In this document: positions 1-8,867 of the stretch, piece after piece
Position numbering within the stretch: the first letter of the stretch is position 1
Layout of the letters: each line of letters starts with the position of its first letter
Assembly: GCA_050734185.1 (NCBI GenBank)
Contig: JBOHUE010000034.1
Span: 1-43,142, forward strand
Source: JAFALX01 sp050734185
GTDB taxonomy: Bacteria > Chloroflexota > Dormibacteria > Aeolococcales > Aeolococcaceae
Length of the DNA stretch: 43,142 nucleotides
Reading direction: 5' to 3'
The notes under the pieces: generated by a model
Seen by the model: the letters and a program-made list of their open reading frames with translations, nothing else
What the model was told of the DNA's origin: nothing
Database searches by the model: none
Translations under genes and position numbers: made by a program

Positions 1-897
<897 letters not shown>

Positions 898-945
898 GGG
901 TCCTCCTGTGCCTCGTAGCGTGCTTGCGCTCTGTGGAGGTGCAGT

Positions 946-972
946 TTAGCAGTCTGTGAGGCTGAGTGCTAG
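946..972 (-). promoter_or_regulatory. CIRCE element (HrcA operator) of groEL
   Basis: TTAGCAGTC, nine bases, then GAGTGCTAG. The consensus is TTAGCACTC-N9-GAGTGCTAA, so each 9-base arm has one mismatch and the spacing is exact. It lies between the tetR stop and the groEL start. On the groEL strand a possible -10 (TAAACT, 943-948) abuts the element, so HrcA bound here would block the promoter. Function is inferred from the known HrcA/CIRCE system. Confidence 0.85.
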
Positions 973-986
973 CGGGTGCGAGGGCG

Positions 987-995
987 GAGTGCTAA
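987..995 (-). promoter_or_regulatory. Extra CIRCE half-site
   Basis: GAGTGCTAA is an exact consensus CIRCE arm. It lies 14 bases beyond the full element, in the same orientation as that element's right arm, and overlaps the last codons of the tetR gene. It could be a decayed or accessory HrcA contact, or chance. No matching left arm is seen at the usual spacing. Confidence 0.35.
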
Positions 996-1639
996 GCGTT
1001 TCGCTCCAACAGCGTTGCCTGCAACGCGCGGGTCAACCACCGTTCGTATTGATCCGCCGACCAGCCGCGCTCCCCGATAAGCGAGCGAAACACGTCCGGG
1101 GACCTTAGGGTGAACATGATGTCCGCCGCGACCTGCTCGCTCACGCTGAGCTGGCCGCGGTCTGCGAGCACACGCGCGTTGTTGCACTGTCCCGCGTAGC
1201 GTTGGCGCTGCGCTTCGGCATACAACTCGGCGGCTTCTGGATCTGCATCCGCCGCGCTGCGCAGAACATCGAGGATCGGCGCCGAGCGCTCGAGGAGTTC
1301 TCGGGTGAGCGGCGCGAAAGCCTCCAGGAGATTGCGGGCGTCTGTGAGCGCGAGAGCAGCTTGGACAGCCGGGCGGTCGCCGTATGCGACGGGCGCATCG
1401 TCGCCGCCGAAACTCACGTCGAGCACCGATAGCAGGATTGCACGCTTGGACCCGAAGAGCCGGTAGACCGTACCGAGCGGCACGCCGGATGCACCGGCGA
1501 TCGCCTCGATCGTGGTTGCCGAGTACCCGCCCTCGACGAAAAGCCGATGGGCAGCCGCAACCACCTCAGCGCGGGTCGCCCTCGCCTGCGCCTGCCGGCG
1601 GGAGTTGTCGTACGCCCGACGCTTGACAGCTCTGGCCAT
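992..1639 (-). CDS. TetR/AcrR family transcriptional regulator
   Basis: A 215-residue protein of normal TetR length. After a basic N-terminus, residues of about 24-70 form the TetR DNA-binding domain. Typical pieces are the helix with AAHRLFVEGGYSATTIEAIA, then GVPLGTVYRLFGSKRAIL. The C-terminal helical ligand domain is not recognisable, so the inducer is unknown. The gene is transcribed away from the LanB-like gene, with about 30-75 bases between them depending on the LanB start. That short region contains palindromes and a promoter-like sequence. The simplest inference is that this protein represses itself and the LanB-amidohydrolase pair. Its 3' end runs to the CIRCE half-site of groEL. 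Confidence 0.9.
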   Translation of the reverse strand: MARAVKRRAYDNSRRQAQARATRAEVVAAAHRLFVEGGYSATTIEAIAGASGVPLGTVYRLFGSKRAILLSVLDVSFGGDDAPVAYGDRPAVQAALALTDARNLLEAFAPLTRELLERSAPILDVLRSAADADPEAAELYAEAQRQRYAGQCNNARVLADRGQLSVSEQVAADIMFTLRSPDVFRSLIGERGWSADQYERWLTRALQATLLERNA

Positions 1640-1651
1640 ATTCGCGATAGT
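1623..1651 (+). promoter_or_regulatory. Promoter of the LanB-like/amidohydrolase unit
   Basis: TTGACA (1623-1628), 17 bases, GATAGT (1646-1651): a perfect -35, a 4/6 match to the -10, and ideal spacing. The predicted start of transcription near 1658 falls inside the palindrome at 1656-1670. The -35 lies within the first codons of the divergent tetR gene. Confidence 0.55.
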
Positions 1652-1655
1652 ACAG

Positions 1656-1681
1656 CTCTCATCGTGAGAGTATGACTCTCA
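1656..1681. promoter_or_regulatory. Inverted repeats, probable TetR operator
   Basis: CTCTCA (1656-1661), TCG, TGAGAG (1665-1670) is a perfect 6-base inverted repeat. TGAGAG (1665-1670) pairs again with CTCTCA at 1676-1681 across five bases. The three alternating arms sit just past the predicted -10 between the divergent tetR and LanB genes, where a repressor would be effective. Assignment to this TetR protein is inferred from position. Confidence 0.55.
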
Positions 1682-1713
1682 CGAATACGTGCTCCCCACT
1701 TTTCAGGTGCGAA

Positions 1714-3642
1714 ATGGATGATCACCTCGTCTCGCTCGCCGGCGACTGGGCTCTGTGGCGTGACTTCGCGGTCCGAAGCGCCGGGTTCCCCGTGTCAGGC
1801 CTCGACGTCTTTGGGCCCGGCGACGAGGGGGAGCGATTGAGCTCGGTGGCCGCCGATCCGCTCTTTCGGGAGGCCGTGATCTGGCAGAACCGGCAGGCAT
1901 TCACAACGCAGGTCGAGGCGATCGCACGTGCGACAAATCAGAGCGGCAGCAAGCGGCGGCGCCGCGAAGCGGTGGTCGCCAACTACTGGCAACGCTACTG
2001 CGCGAAGAACGACATGATCGGGTTCTTCGGGCCCCTGGCCTGGGGGAGCACCCGCGATGACGGTCCGGCTCTCACCGTCCGCTCGCGCGGTCTGATCGCA
2101 CAACGCGAGGTGCACTTCGAATCCTGGTGCATCGACGCGCTCGCGCGAGAGCTTGGCCCTGACATTGTCGCGCCGCTTCGGCTGCACCCGGAGCGCGAGG
2201 TGCGCGCACAGGTCGAGCGCATGGCGGACCCAAGGGCACGCGCGCGCGGAATCGGCGCCCTCGATCGGTTGGAGGCGGCTCGTGAGCGCGTGGCGTCTGC
2301 GCGCCGAGACGACCTCGTCGCCGCGCTTGATGCATTCGACCAGGTCTTCCTCAAGTTGACCGGCGAGGCGGCAGTGCGACCGGACGGCTGGGCCGCGGGC
2401 GGCCGCACGCCGCTGTATCTCGACTGCACGCGCGACCTGGACGTGGAGTTGGGTCCCGCGTTGGTTGAGGAGCTGTCCCTCTCGCTGCCGCCGTTTCTGG
2501 ACAGCGCTCGATGGTATTGCGGCAGAAGCTTTGACATCGGGCGGCGGATCGTTGCCCAGGAGATCGGTGCTGCAGCCAGCGGCCGCGAGCTCGCGTCGAA
2601 ATGCGAGCGCGTCATGTCGGCGCTTAGGCAGCTTCCCGAGCTCCTTCAGGCTGACCTCGCAGACCTCCAGCGGCGCTGGGCAGACCTGCTCGCCGACGGC
2701 GATCTGCCGAGTCTGGTAGCTCGTGGTGGTGCGGCGTTCGCCGACCACGGACCGGCGTGGCCGGCGTCTGTCTACCAAAGCCCCGACATACAGATCGCTG
2801 CACGCAGCATCAGCGAGATCGAAAGCGGTCGTTTCCTTGCGATCATCGGTGATTTTCATCCCGCAAACGCGCTCTTGCAGGGCATGTTCTCGACGCGGCA
2901 TCCCGATCCGGACCGGCTGCGTGCCAATGTGCACGCCGACCTCGGAGCGCCGCTTCTCTACCCCATTCCGCAGCGGACACCGGGCGTGTCCATTGATGCC
3001 CGCATCGTGCCCGAGTTCACGTGGCCCGACGACGTGCACGTCGCAATCGGCGAGCGTGATCGCGCGCGTGACGGGTACCGCAGCGTCCGGCTGGAGGATC
3101 TCGTCATCGATGGCAACGAGTGCACAGACCGGGCGTCAAGCTTTCGCGCACCGGTCGCGCACCTCTTCTACATCCCAATGTTCCTGGCCGCCATGCACAC
3201 CTTCGATCCCTTTCCAGTCCGCGGCGAACACGCCGACCGGATCACGCTCGGGCGTACCGTTCTGCGCCGGGAGACGTGGGCGGCACGGGCGGATGAGGTT
3301 CCTTCCGACGCCCGTGACCTGGCGGCGTGGGCGCGGGCCAGAGGCTTCCCGAGACGCCTGTTCTGCCGCCCGCCGGGAGAGCCGAAACCGGTGTACGTGG
3401 ATACCGAGAGCACCGTGCTCACGCACAGCCTGCACCGCATGCTGCGGCGCGTCGCCGAGCGAGATCCCGCAGCGCCAATCAGGTTCGTTGAGATGCTGCC
3501 GGGTCCAGACGAATGCTGGCTCGAACACGAAGGGGCCCGTTATACGAGCGAGTTGCGTCTCGTCGCGGTCGACCTCAGCAGGCGAGGACTCGGCCGAGTC
3601 ACTGGCCCAGATCGCGTGCGCATCGGCGGGCTGGTCCGATGA
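1714..3642 (+). CDS. LanB-like lantibiotic dehydratase-family protein (glutamylation-type domain only)
   Basis: This 642-residue protein has the N-terminal domain of class I lanthipeptide dehydratases. The clearest block is RYCAKNDMIGFFGPLAWG near residues 93-110. Later blocks such as GDFHPANALLQGMF and the C-terminal FVEMLPGPDECWL also look family-typical. Full LanB enzymes are ~1000 residues and carry a separate elimination domain; none is present. In the family, this domain uses glutamyl-tRNA to glutamylate Ser/Thr of a peptide, and related stand-alone versions (PEARLs) append amino acids to peptides. No precursor peptide gene was recognised nearby. The start is chosen at ATG 1714, with AGGTG ahead of it. 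An in-frame ATG at 1672 would add 14 residues but lies inside the operator repeats. The stop overlaps the next start (ATGA). Confidence 0.8.
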   Translation: MDDHLVSLAGDWALWRDFAVRSAGFPVSGLDVFGPGDEGERLSSVAADPLFREAVIWQNRQAFTTQVEAIARATNQSGSKRRRREAVVANYWQRYCAKNDMIGFFGPLAWGSTRDDGPALTVRSRGLIAQREVHFESWCIDALARELGPDIVAPLRLHPEREVRAQVERMADPRARARGIGALDRLEAARERVASARRDDLVAALDAFDQVFLKLTGEAAVRPDGWAAGGRTPLYLDCTRDLDVELGPALVEELSLSLPPFLDSARWYCGRSFDIGRRIVAQEIGAAASGRELASKCERVMSALRQLPELLQADLADLQRRWADLLADGDLPSLVARGGAAFADHGPAWPASVYQSPDIQIAARSISEIESGRFLAIIGDFHPANALLQGMFSTRHPDPDRLRANVHADLGAPLLYPIPQRTPGVSIDARIVPEFTWPDDVHVAIGERDRARDGYRSVRLEDLVIDGNECTDRASSFRAPVAHLFYIPMFLAAMHTFDPFPVRGEHADRITLGRTVLRRETWAARADEVPSDARDLAAWARARGFPRRLFCRPPGEPKPVYVDTESTVLTHSLHRMLRRVAERDPAAPIRFVEMLPGPDECWLEHEGARYTSELRLVAVDLSRRGLGRVTGPDRVRIGGLVR

Positions 3643-4862
3643 CGGAGGTCGCCGCTCGTGATCATTCGACGCTGGTGATTCGAGCCGAAAGCGTGTTCGA
3701 CGGGGAGCACGCTCTGGGCCCCGGCTCGGTTCTCATCCGGGGCGGCCTCGTTGCCGATGTCGATACCACGGGCGCGCCACCGCCCGATGGCGCACTCGTC
3801 CGCGACCTGGGTCACGGTGTCTGCTTGATGCCGGGCTTGATCGACTGCCACGTCCACCTTGTGCTCGACGCGAGTGCACAAGCCGTCGCGACAAGCGCCG
3901 CGGCGGATGACGACGCAACGCTGAAGCGCATGGCAAGCGCGGCGGCAACCGCATTGCGCGCCGGGATCACGACCGTTCGCGACCTCGGGGATCGTCGCTT
4001 TCTGTCGTTGCGCCTCCGCGACCTTGACAGGGAGGGCGTGCCGTCACCAGAGATTATCGCGGCGGGCCCGCCCCTCACCACGCATGGCGGCCATCTCGCA
4101 ATACTGGGCGGAGAGGCCGAAGGAGCCGAGGAGCTGAAGGCGGCGGTGGACGAACGCGCCGCTCGCGGCTGCGAGGTTGTGAAGGTGATCGCGAGCGGTG
4201 GCAACTTCACCGCCGGTAGCAGACCGCACGAGTCACAGTACCCGGTCGAGGATCTGCGCTTCGTTGTGGATGCTGCGCACGCGCACGGAATGACAACCGC
4301 TGCACACGCGCACGCTGTGACGTCGATCGCTGACGCCCTGGACGCTGGGTTCGACACGCTCGAGCACGTCACCTTCTTCACGGAATCAGGTGTCCACGCA
4401 GACCAGCAACTGATCGAGCGCATCGTTGAGCGCGGTACTTTCGTCAGCCTGACTGTCGGTTCAATCCCAGGACTGGGAAGCCCGCCACCGGCGGTTGCTC
4501 AGCGCCTCGACCAGCTGCTGGCAAACGCGTCTCGCATGTGCAGCGCGGGCGCGCGCGTCGTGCTCGGGACTGACGCAGGGATCAGCCCTGGAAAGCCGCA
4601 CGACGTTCTTCCGTACGCGATCGAGGCACTCGTTGGCTTGGGCATGTCTCCAATGCGTGCACTGCATGCGGTGACCGCCGTGGCCGCGGATGCCTGCGGC
4701 GTCCGCGAGCGCAAGGGTCGTCTCTCCAGGGGAGCGGACGCCGACTTGGTCGCGGTAGCCGGCGATCCGTTGACGGACATCCGTGCCGTGCACAACGTCG
4801 TTGCCGTTTATCGCAACGGACAGCTCGCGTTCGATCGACGCCGCCGCACGCGGAACCCTTGA
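3639..4862 (+). CDS. Metal-dependent amidohydrolase (imidazolonepropionase-like)
   Basis: A 407-residue amidohydrolase-superfamily protein with the full set of metal and catalytic positions. These are the HxH after strand 1 (IDCHVHL), a probable carboxylated lysine (EVVKVIASGG), the two later histidines (AAHAHAV and LEHVTF), and the closing aspartate in VLGTDAG. A small composite beta domain flanks the barrel. It resembles the prolidase/imidazolonepropionase-like branch, whose members cleave dipeptides or cyclic amides; the substrate cannot be read from sequence. The ATG at 3639 overlaps the LanB-like stop by four bases, so the two proteins are probably made together and may act on the same peptide-derived compound. 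A longer in-frame start at 3513 lies inside the LanB gene and is less likely. Confidence 0.92.
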   Translation: MTEVAARDHSTLVIRAESVFDGEHALGPGSVLIRGGLVADVDTTGAPPPDGALVRDLGHGVCLMPGLIDCHVHLVLDASAQAVATSAAADDDATLKRMASAAATALRAGITTVRDLGDRRFLSLRLRDLDREGVPSPEIIAAGPPLTTHGGHLAILGGEAEGAEELKAAVDERAARGCEVVKVIASGGNFTAGSRPHESQYPVEDLRFVVDAAHAHGMTTAAHAHAVTSIADALDAGFDTLEHVTFFTESGVHADQQLIERIVERGTFVSLTVGSIPGLGSPPPAVAQRLDQLLANASRMCSAGARVVLGTDAGISPGKPHDVLPYAIEALVGLGMSPMRALHAVTAVAADACGVRERKGRLSRGADADLVAVAGDPLTDIRAVHNVVAVYRNGQLAFDRRRRTRNP

Positions 4863-4900
4863 CGGAGCGTCGATCCAGTCGGACCGCACGCAGCACGGCC

Positions 4901-5644
4901 TCAGCTGAGGATGTTCACCGCGCGCGCCGCGACCACGGCGACGGTAAGCAGCGACGCGAGCGACTGCACCGTCATCAGGCTCTTCGCCCACAGCGTCAGC
5001 GGCATGGTGTCGGTGGGGCTGAAGGCGGTGGCGTTGGTCAGGCTCACATACATGTAATCCATGAAGCTCGGTGCCCACGTCGGCCGGCCTGCCCCCGGCG
5101 TCGCCATCTGGGGAAAGAGAAAGTCGGGCTCGCGATGCGCCCGACTGTGCCGTTCGAATGGGCCGCCGCGATCCAGCTCCCAGTACCAGAGCCCGAAGGC
5201 GATGACGTTGGTCAGCCAGATTGCGATCGACGAGAAGATGAGCTCGCGTCCCAGCTGGGCGCGTCCGGCGAGCAGCTCGTGAATGAGCAGACCGAGGCTC
5301 AGGGTGTTCGCGGCGGAGACGATCCCGATGAGCACGATCGCGAGAACGCGCCGCGCCGGATGGTCATCCGTGGTTCGGTGGGGAACCACGATGGACAGCA
5401 CGATCAGCACGCTGCCCTCGAGCGTCGGCACGATCCACCGCGGATACGGGATCAGCAGATCCGGCAGCACGAGGTAGAGCGACATCGCGACGAGCACCGA
5501 CGCGCGCGCCGGCCAGTAGGTGCGCGGCGGAGCCGGCACACCCCACGCCAGCTCTTCGACACTGACGCCGGATTCGTCGAATCCGCCGTCGTGTCGCCGG
5601 CGCGGATCTTGCGGGGAATCCACGAGTCGAGGGTATGTCCTCAA
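4901..5644 (-). CDS. Multi-pass membrane protein, channel-like C-terminus
   Basis: A 247-residue protein with about six hydrophobic segments after a ~40-residue polar, charged N-terminus. The C-terminal part, YVSLTNATAFSPTDTMPL followed by a last helix ending VVAARAVNIL, resembles the pore-loop plus final helix of DUF1345-like or two-helix ion-channel-like proteins of Actinobacteria-type genomes. This is recall of similarity, not a demonstrated channel. There is no classic potassium selectivity filter (TVGYG). It lies downstream of the cold-shock gene on the same strand, separated by a hairpin, so it may be expressed independently. Function unknown. Confidence 0.75.
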   Translation of the reverse strand: MRTYPRLVDSPQDPRRRHDGGFDESGVSVEELAWGVPAPPRTYWPARASVLVAMSLYLVLPDLLIPYPRWIVPTLEGSVLIVLSIVVPHRTTDDHPARRVLAIVLIGIVSAANTLSLGLLIHELLAGRAQLGRELIFSSIAIWLTNVIAFGLWYWELDRGGPFERHSRAHREPDFLFPQMATPGAGRPTWAPSFMDYMYVSLTNATAFSPTDTMPLTLWAKSLMTVQSLASLLTVAVVAARAVNILS

Positions 5645-5658
5645 CTCGCATTGCGCAC

Positions 5659-5697
5659 GAGCCCGGTCACCGCGGCTGGCGCGATGACCGGGAGCTC
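5659..5697 (-). terminator. Stem-loop downstream of the cold-shock gene
   Basis: CCCGGTCA (5662-5669) pairs perfectly with TGACCGGG (5685-5692). GAG/CTC extends the stem after a two-base bulge, and the loop is 15 bases. It starts 13 bases past the csp stop on the minus strand. There is no U-run, so it may be a factor-assisted terminator or an mRNA-stabilising hairpin. Confidence 0.4.
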
Positions 5698-5709
5698 ATG
5701 CAGCGAGCG

Positions 5710-5910
5710 TCAGGCTGCGGCGACCCGCGTGGCCCGTGGCCCCTTGTCGCTGCGCTCGATCTCGAACGTCACCGCCTCGTTGGCGGCGAGAGTGTCGAAG
5801 CTCAGCGAGCTATCGAGACCGCTGCGATGGAAGAAATATTCCTGTCCATCTTCCGCGCTGATGAACCCAAACCCACGCTCGGGCACCAGTTTCTTAACCG
5901 TTCCAGTCAC
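5710..5910 (-). CDS. Cold-shock domain protein (CspA family)
   Basis: A single 66-residue cold-shock domain, the normal length. It has the RNA-binding motifs RGFGFI (RNP1, residues 12-17) and YFFHRS (RNP2, around 25-30). Such proteins bind single-stranded RNA or DNA and melt mRNA structure in the cytoplasm. The start is a GTG at 5910 with GGAG eight bases upstream. About 158 bases separate it from the next gene upstream, enough for the structured leader typical of csp mRNAs. A minimal ATG-CCA-GAG-TGA reading frame overlaps the GTG start, which could be incidental. Confidence 0.95.
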   Translation of the reverse strand: MTGTVKKLVPERGFGFISAEDGQEYFFHRSGLDSSLSFDTLAANEAVTFEIERSDKGPRATRVAAA

Positions 5911-6068
5911 TCTGGCATCTCCAATTCCTTCTCCGGATGTCTACAGACGCTGCGCGTCCGTACGAGAAGGAGGGACGACCACGAGCGTTGCTCTCCGATA
6001 AGAGCGACAGCGGCAGCGTACCACACGCGCGGGTTGCAAAACATGGGACAGAACTCATCGCTGCCGTG

Positions 6069-6932
6069 TCAGTGCACGGCCGCTCTCGCGAAGGAGCGGA
6101 TCGCAAGCGTCGACGCGAGCACCGCAAAGAGTGCAACCACTCCAAGGCTCAGCCACGCCATCGTGGTCGCGTTGGTCGCGCCCCAGATGTCGTGCAGACC
6201 GCTCGCCCGCGATCCGAGGAGGCCGTAGCGCACCACGGCGAGCGCATGCGTCAGTGGCAGCACCTTCGCGAAGGCATCGAGGAAACCGGGGAGCACGCTG
6301 ATCGGAAACAGCGTCCCCGCGAAGAACCACGGCACGATGGCCACCGCCGGCACCGCACTCACGTACTCCTCCTGCCGCGCGATCCGGCTCGCCAGAGCCT
6401 CGGCGATGCCGTACATCCCGATGGTGAACAGCAGCGCCACACCGACGAACCACGCCATGCCGGACGCGGTGATGTGGAACTGCGCTCCGCGCACCGCTGC
6501 GAGAACGATGAGCACTGTCAGCTGCAGCGCCGTCACCGCCAGCACCACGAGCAGGTTGCCGGCGACGAGCAACGCGCGTCGCACCGGCGCCGCCAGCAGC
6601 TCGCGCTGCGCGCCGCTGACACGGTCGACGATCACACTCAAACCGGAGAACATCGCGTTGAGCGGGATCAGCAGGCCGACGGTCGCCAGGGCCACGTACG
6701 ACATGTAGTCGATACCGTTGCGTCCGTTGCCGATCGTGTCGCGCAACGCCGGCGCGATGACGAGCGCGAAGAGCACCGGCGTCAGCAGTGGCACGAGGAT
6801 CTCGCGGGGCGTGCGCGCGGTCAGCGTGAGGCGGCGTCGCGCCAGCGTGGCCACGGCAGTGAGCGTGCTGCTCCGCGGTGCGGCACCGCGGCGTGTCCGC
6901 GCGTCTGGTCGGGTGACAGCAAGGGTCGCCAT
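6069..6932 (-). CDS. ABC-2 type transporter permease (DrrB-like)
   Basis: A 287-residue membrane protein with an N-terminal cytoplasmic stretch and about six transmembrane helices. It has the ABC-2 layout: a first helix near LVPLLTPVLFALVIAP, a long amphipathic loop, then a cluster of helices. In the C-terminal part PWFFAGTLFPISVLP is typical of drug and polysaccharide exporters of the DrrB/NodJ type. It follows the ATP-binding gene by 34 bases on the same strand, and the pair should form a homodimeric exporter. The substrate is unknown; DrrAB relatives export hydrophobic drugs or lipids. No regulator is adjacent. Confidence 0.92.
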   Translation of the reverse strand: MATLAVTRPDARTRRGAAPRSSTLTAVATLARRRLTLTARTPREILVPLLTPVLFALVIAPALRDTIGNGRNGIDYMSYVALATVGLLIPLNAMFSGLSVIVDRVSGAQRELLAAPVRRALLVAGNLLVVLAVTALQLTVLIVLAAVRGAQFHITASGMAWFVGVALLFTIGMYGIAEALASRIARQEEYVSAVPAVAIVPWFFAGTLFPISVLPGFLDAFAKVLPLTHALAVVRYGLLGSRASGLHDIWGATNATTMAWLSLGVVALFAVLASTLAIRSFARAAVH

Positions 6933-6966
6933 TGTGTTGCTCCTCGTCTTCGTTGCTGATTGATGA

Positions 6967-7947
6967 CTACGCGGCCGCGGCGATGCGGGCGCCGGTGAGC
7001 CGCAGATAGACGTCGTCGAGCGACGGCGGCCGCGCGCTGATCGCAGTCGTACCGATTCCGAGCTCGCGAATGTCAGCGACGGTTTGCGGCGCGTCGCCGT
7101 TGCGCATCGGGATCGTCACCGTGCCGCCGACGGCGAAGGCGTCGTCACCGGCAAGGCGCCGCGCGCGGAGCACCGCGAGCGCGCTGTCGCCGTCCGCCGC
7201 AACGCGCACCTCCACCACCTCATTCCCCAGCTCGCCGAGCAGCGTGGACGGCGTGTCCAGGGCGACGATGCGGCCCTCGTGCACGATCGCCACGCGGTCG
7301 CAGAGCCGCTCCGCCTCGTCGAGGTAGTGCGTCGTGAGCAGGATCGTCATGCCGTCGCGAGCGCGCAGCGCCGCAATGGTGTCGATGAGCTGATGACGGA
7401 TGCGCGGGTCGAGGCCGACGGTCGGCTCGTCGAGGAACAGCACGCGCGGCAACGACACCAGCGCTCGCGCGATCTCGAGCCGGCGCCGCTGGCCGCCGCT
7501 GTACGTGCCAACCGGGCGGTCGAGAATGTCGGCGGCGCCAAGCGTCGCGGCGACGTCATCGATACGCGCCGCAGCGACGGCGCGAGCGACACCCCAGAGC
7601 CGCGCGTGGATGTCGAGGTGGCGGCGGCCGGTCAGCGCCGCGTCGAGCACCTGGTCCTGAAACACGACGCTGCTGACGGCGCGCGCGTCGAGCGGCCGCG
7701 TCGCCACGTCGTAGCCGGCGACTCGCGCCGTGCCGCTCGTCGACCGCACCGTCGTCGTGAGTACTCCGATCGTCGTCGACTTGCCTGCGCCGTTCGGGCC
7801 GAGCAGCCCGAACACCTCACCCGGTTCGACGTCGAAGCTGATGTCCCTGACCGCCTCGACTCCCCCGGGATAGGTCTTGCACAGGGAGCGCACCTCGATG
7901 GCGGCGTCGCCCGCGGACGGTTCGCGGTTGTCGTGTTCGCGGGGCAT
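6967..7947 (-). CDS. ABC transporter ATP-binding protein (DrrA-like)
   Basis: A 326-residue nucleotide-binding subunit. It has Walker A GPNGAGKST, a Q-loop in VVFQDQ, signature YSGGQRRR, Walker B LFLDEPTVGLD and an H-loop in LLTTHYLDEAE. A ~90-residue C-terminal extension after the ATPase core is normal for the DrrA/DUF4162 group. It powers the permease encoded directly downstream. The start is the ATG at 7947, preceded by a GGAGG-like site. The unit is transcribed away from nothing recognisable: the 104 bases upstream hold only the 3' side of the hemerythrin gene region. Confidence 0.96.
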   Translation of the reverse strand: MPREHDNREPSAGDAAIEVRSLCKTYPGGVEAVRDISFDVEPGEVFGLLGPNGAGKSTTIGVLTTTVRSTSGTARVAGYDVATRPLDARAVSSVVFQDQVLDAALTGRRHLDIHARLWGVARAVAAARIDDVAATLGAADILDRPVGTYSGGQRRRLEIARALVSLPRVLFLDEPTVGLDPRIRHQLIDTIAALRARDGMTILLTTHYLDEAERLCDRVAIVHEGRIVALDTPSTLLGELGNEVVEVRVAADGDSALAVLRARRLAGDDAFAVGGTVTIPMRNGDAPQTVADIRELGIGTTAISARPPSLDDVYLRLTGARIAAAA

Positions 7948-8051
7948 GCGCCACCTCCTGGTTCATGTGGGGCGACCGCGGGAGTGCGGTGCGCTCAATG
8001 GACGAGGTGGCGACCCGCGATGTGACTCAGGGCCTCGCCGCGCCGCCGCCG

Positions 8052-8714
8052 TCAGGTGTCGTTGCGCAGCGTCGCGGCGTACTTCTTCCAGGGGCGGTCG
8101 ATGAGCACGGGGTACAGAATGCGCACCGGCGCCGGGAGATTCCTCTTCATGTACGCCCGGTCTTCGTCATTGAGGGGCTCCATCAGCAGCCCGAGCGCAA
8201 GCGGCCGTTTGTCCTTCGGGATCTCGCCGAGCCCGTGCTTGCCGATGGCGTCCCACTCGTCCTGCGTCAGTGTCACCGCGGCGAGCGGAACCACCTTCCC
8301 CTCTTCGTCGTCAAGGTGCTTCTGGGTCACGGCGCTGAGCTCGTCGAGCTTTGCCGCCAAGGCCTCACCCGACGTTGCTGACGGTGCCGCGCGCCAGGCG
8401 TTGTTCGCGGCCGACGCGGCGTCGAGCGCGGTGCCGATCAGCTTGTGCTCGGCGTCGACCTGCTCGAGCATCGGGTCCTGCTCGGGCACGCGCTCGATCA
8501 GCTTCGGGTAGAGGAGCGCGTCCTCGCCCGCGTGATGGACGTGCAGCATCGTGATGCCGAAGTCGATGTGATCGGCAAGGAACGCGACCCGCGCCTCTGT
8601 TGGCGTCGGGTTGGCACGCACCAGTCGCGCGCTTTCGCCAAACGCCCGGCGGAACGCCTGGTGGACGATCGCCATGTCACGCACGTCGATGGGTTGCGTC
8701 GCGGTCGCTGCCAT
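8052..8714 (-). CDS. Hemerythrin-domain (HHE) protein
   Basis: A 220-residue mainly helical protein with the iron-ligand pattern of the hemerythrin fold: an early histidine (HIDF), HHAGEDALLYP with His and Glu, EHKLI, and HLDDEE. Such proteins bind a di-iron centre and sense or store O2 or NO, or respond to oxidative stress. The C-terminal ~60 residues lie outside the core domain and are not recognised. It is divergent from the ECF41 sigma factor with 153 bases between the starts, so it may share stress control. The only ECF41 promoter motif found points towards the sigma gene, however. Confidence 0.87.
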   Translation of the reverse strand: MAATATQPIDVRDMAIVHQAFRRAFGESARLVRANPTPTEARVAFLADHIDFGITMLHVHHAGEDALLYPKLIERVPEQDPMLEQVDAEHKLIGTALDAASAANNAWRAAPSATSGEALAAKLDELSAVTQKHLDDEEGKVVPLAAVTLTQDEWDAIGKHGLGEIPKDKRPLALGLLMEPLNDEDRAYMKRNLPAPVRILYPVLIDRPWKKYAATLRNDT

Positions 8715-8827
8715 CTCGATCCCCCAAAAGCCGCATCGGCCGCTGTCACAGTCGAACGGAGTTGCTGCGCAGCGAGAGAGTGTACTGCCGGCTCAACGCT
8801 GTCGTTATGGCAGCCTCTTCCTCGCGG

Positions 8828-8854
8828 TGTCACATCGGGCGGCGCTGGCTCGTC
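8828..8854 (+). promoter_or_regulatory. ECF41-type autoregulatory promoter
   Basis: TGTCACA (8828-8834), exactly 16 bases, CGTC (8851-8854). This equals the published consensus for promoters read by group-41 ECF sigma factors, and it lies directly before such a gene. The predicted transcript starts about 6-7 bases before the ATG, so the mRNA is nearly leaderless. Confidence 0.78.
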
Positions 8855-8867
8855 CTACAGTGGAATC

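Noticed and set aside
1795..3039. A 414-codon open frame antisense to the LanB-like gene
   Set aside because: High GC content keeps antisense frames open. Its translation is Arg/Ala/Pro-rich without family motifs, whereas the plus strand shows LanB signatures.
4859..6001. A 380-codon plus-strand frame over the membrane and cold-shock genes
   Set aside because: Composition is dominated by Arg, His and Asp without motifs, and it opposes an unmistakable cold-shock protein.
8744..8770. A second TGTCACA near the hemerythrin start as an ECF41 promoter
   Set aside because: Sixteen bases downstream the sequence is GCGC, not CGTC, and it points away from the hemerythrin gene.
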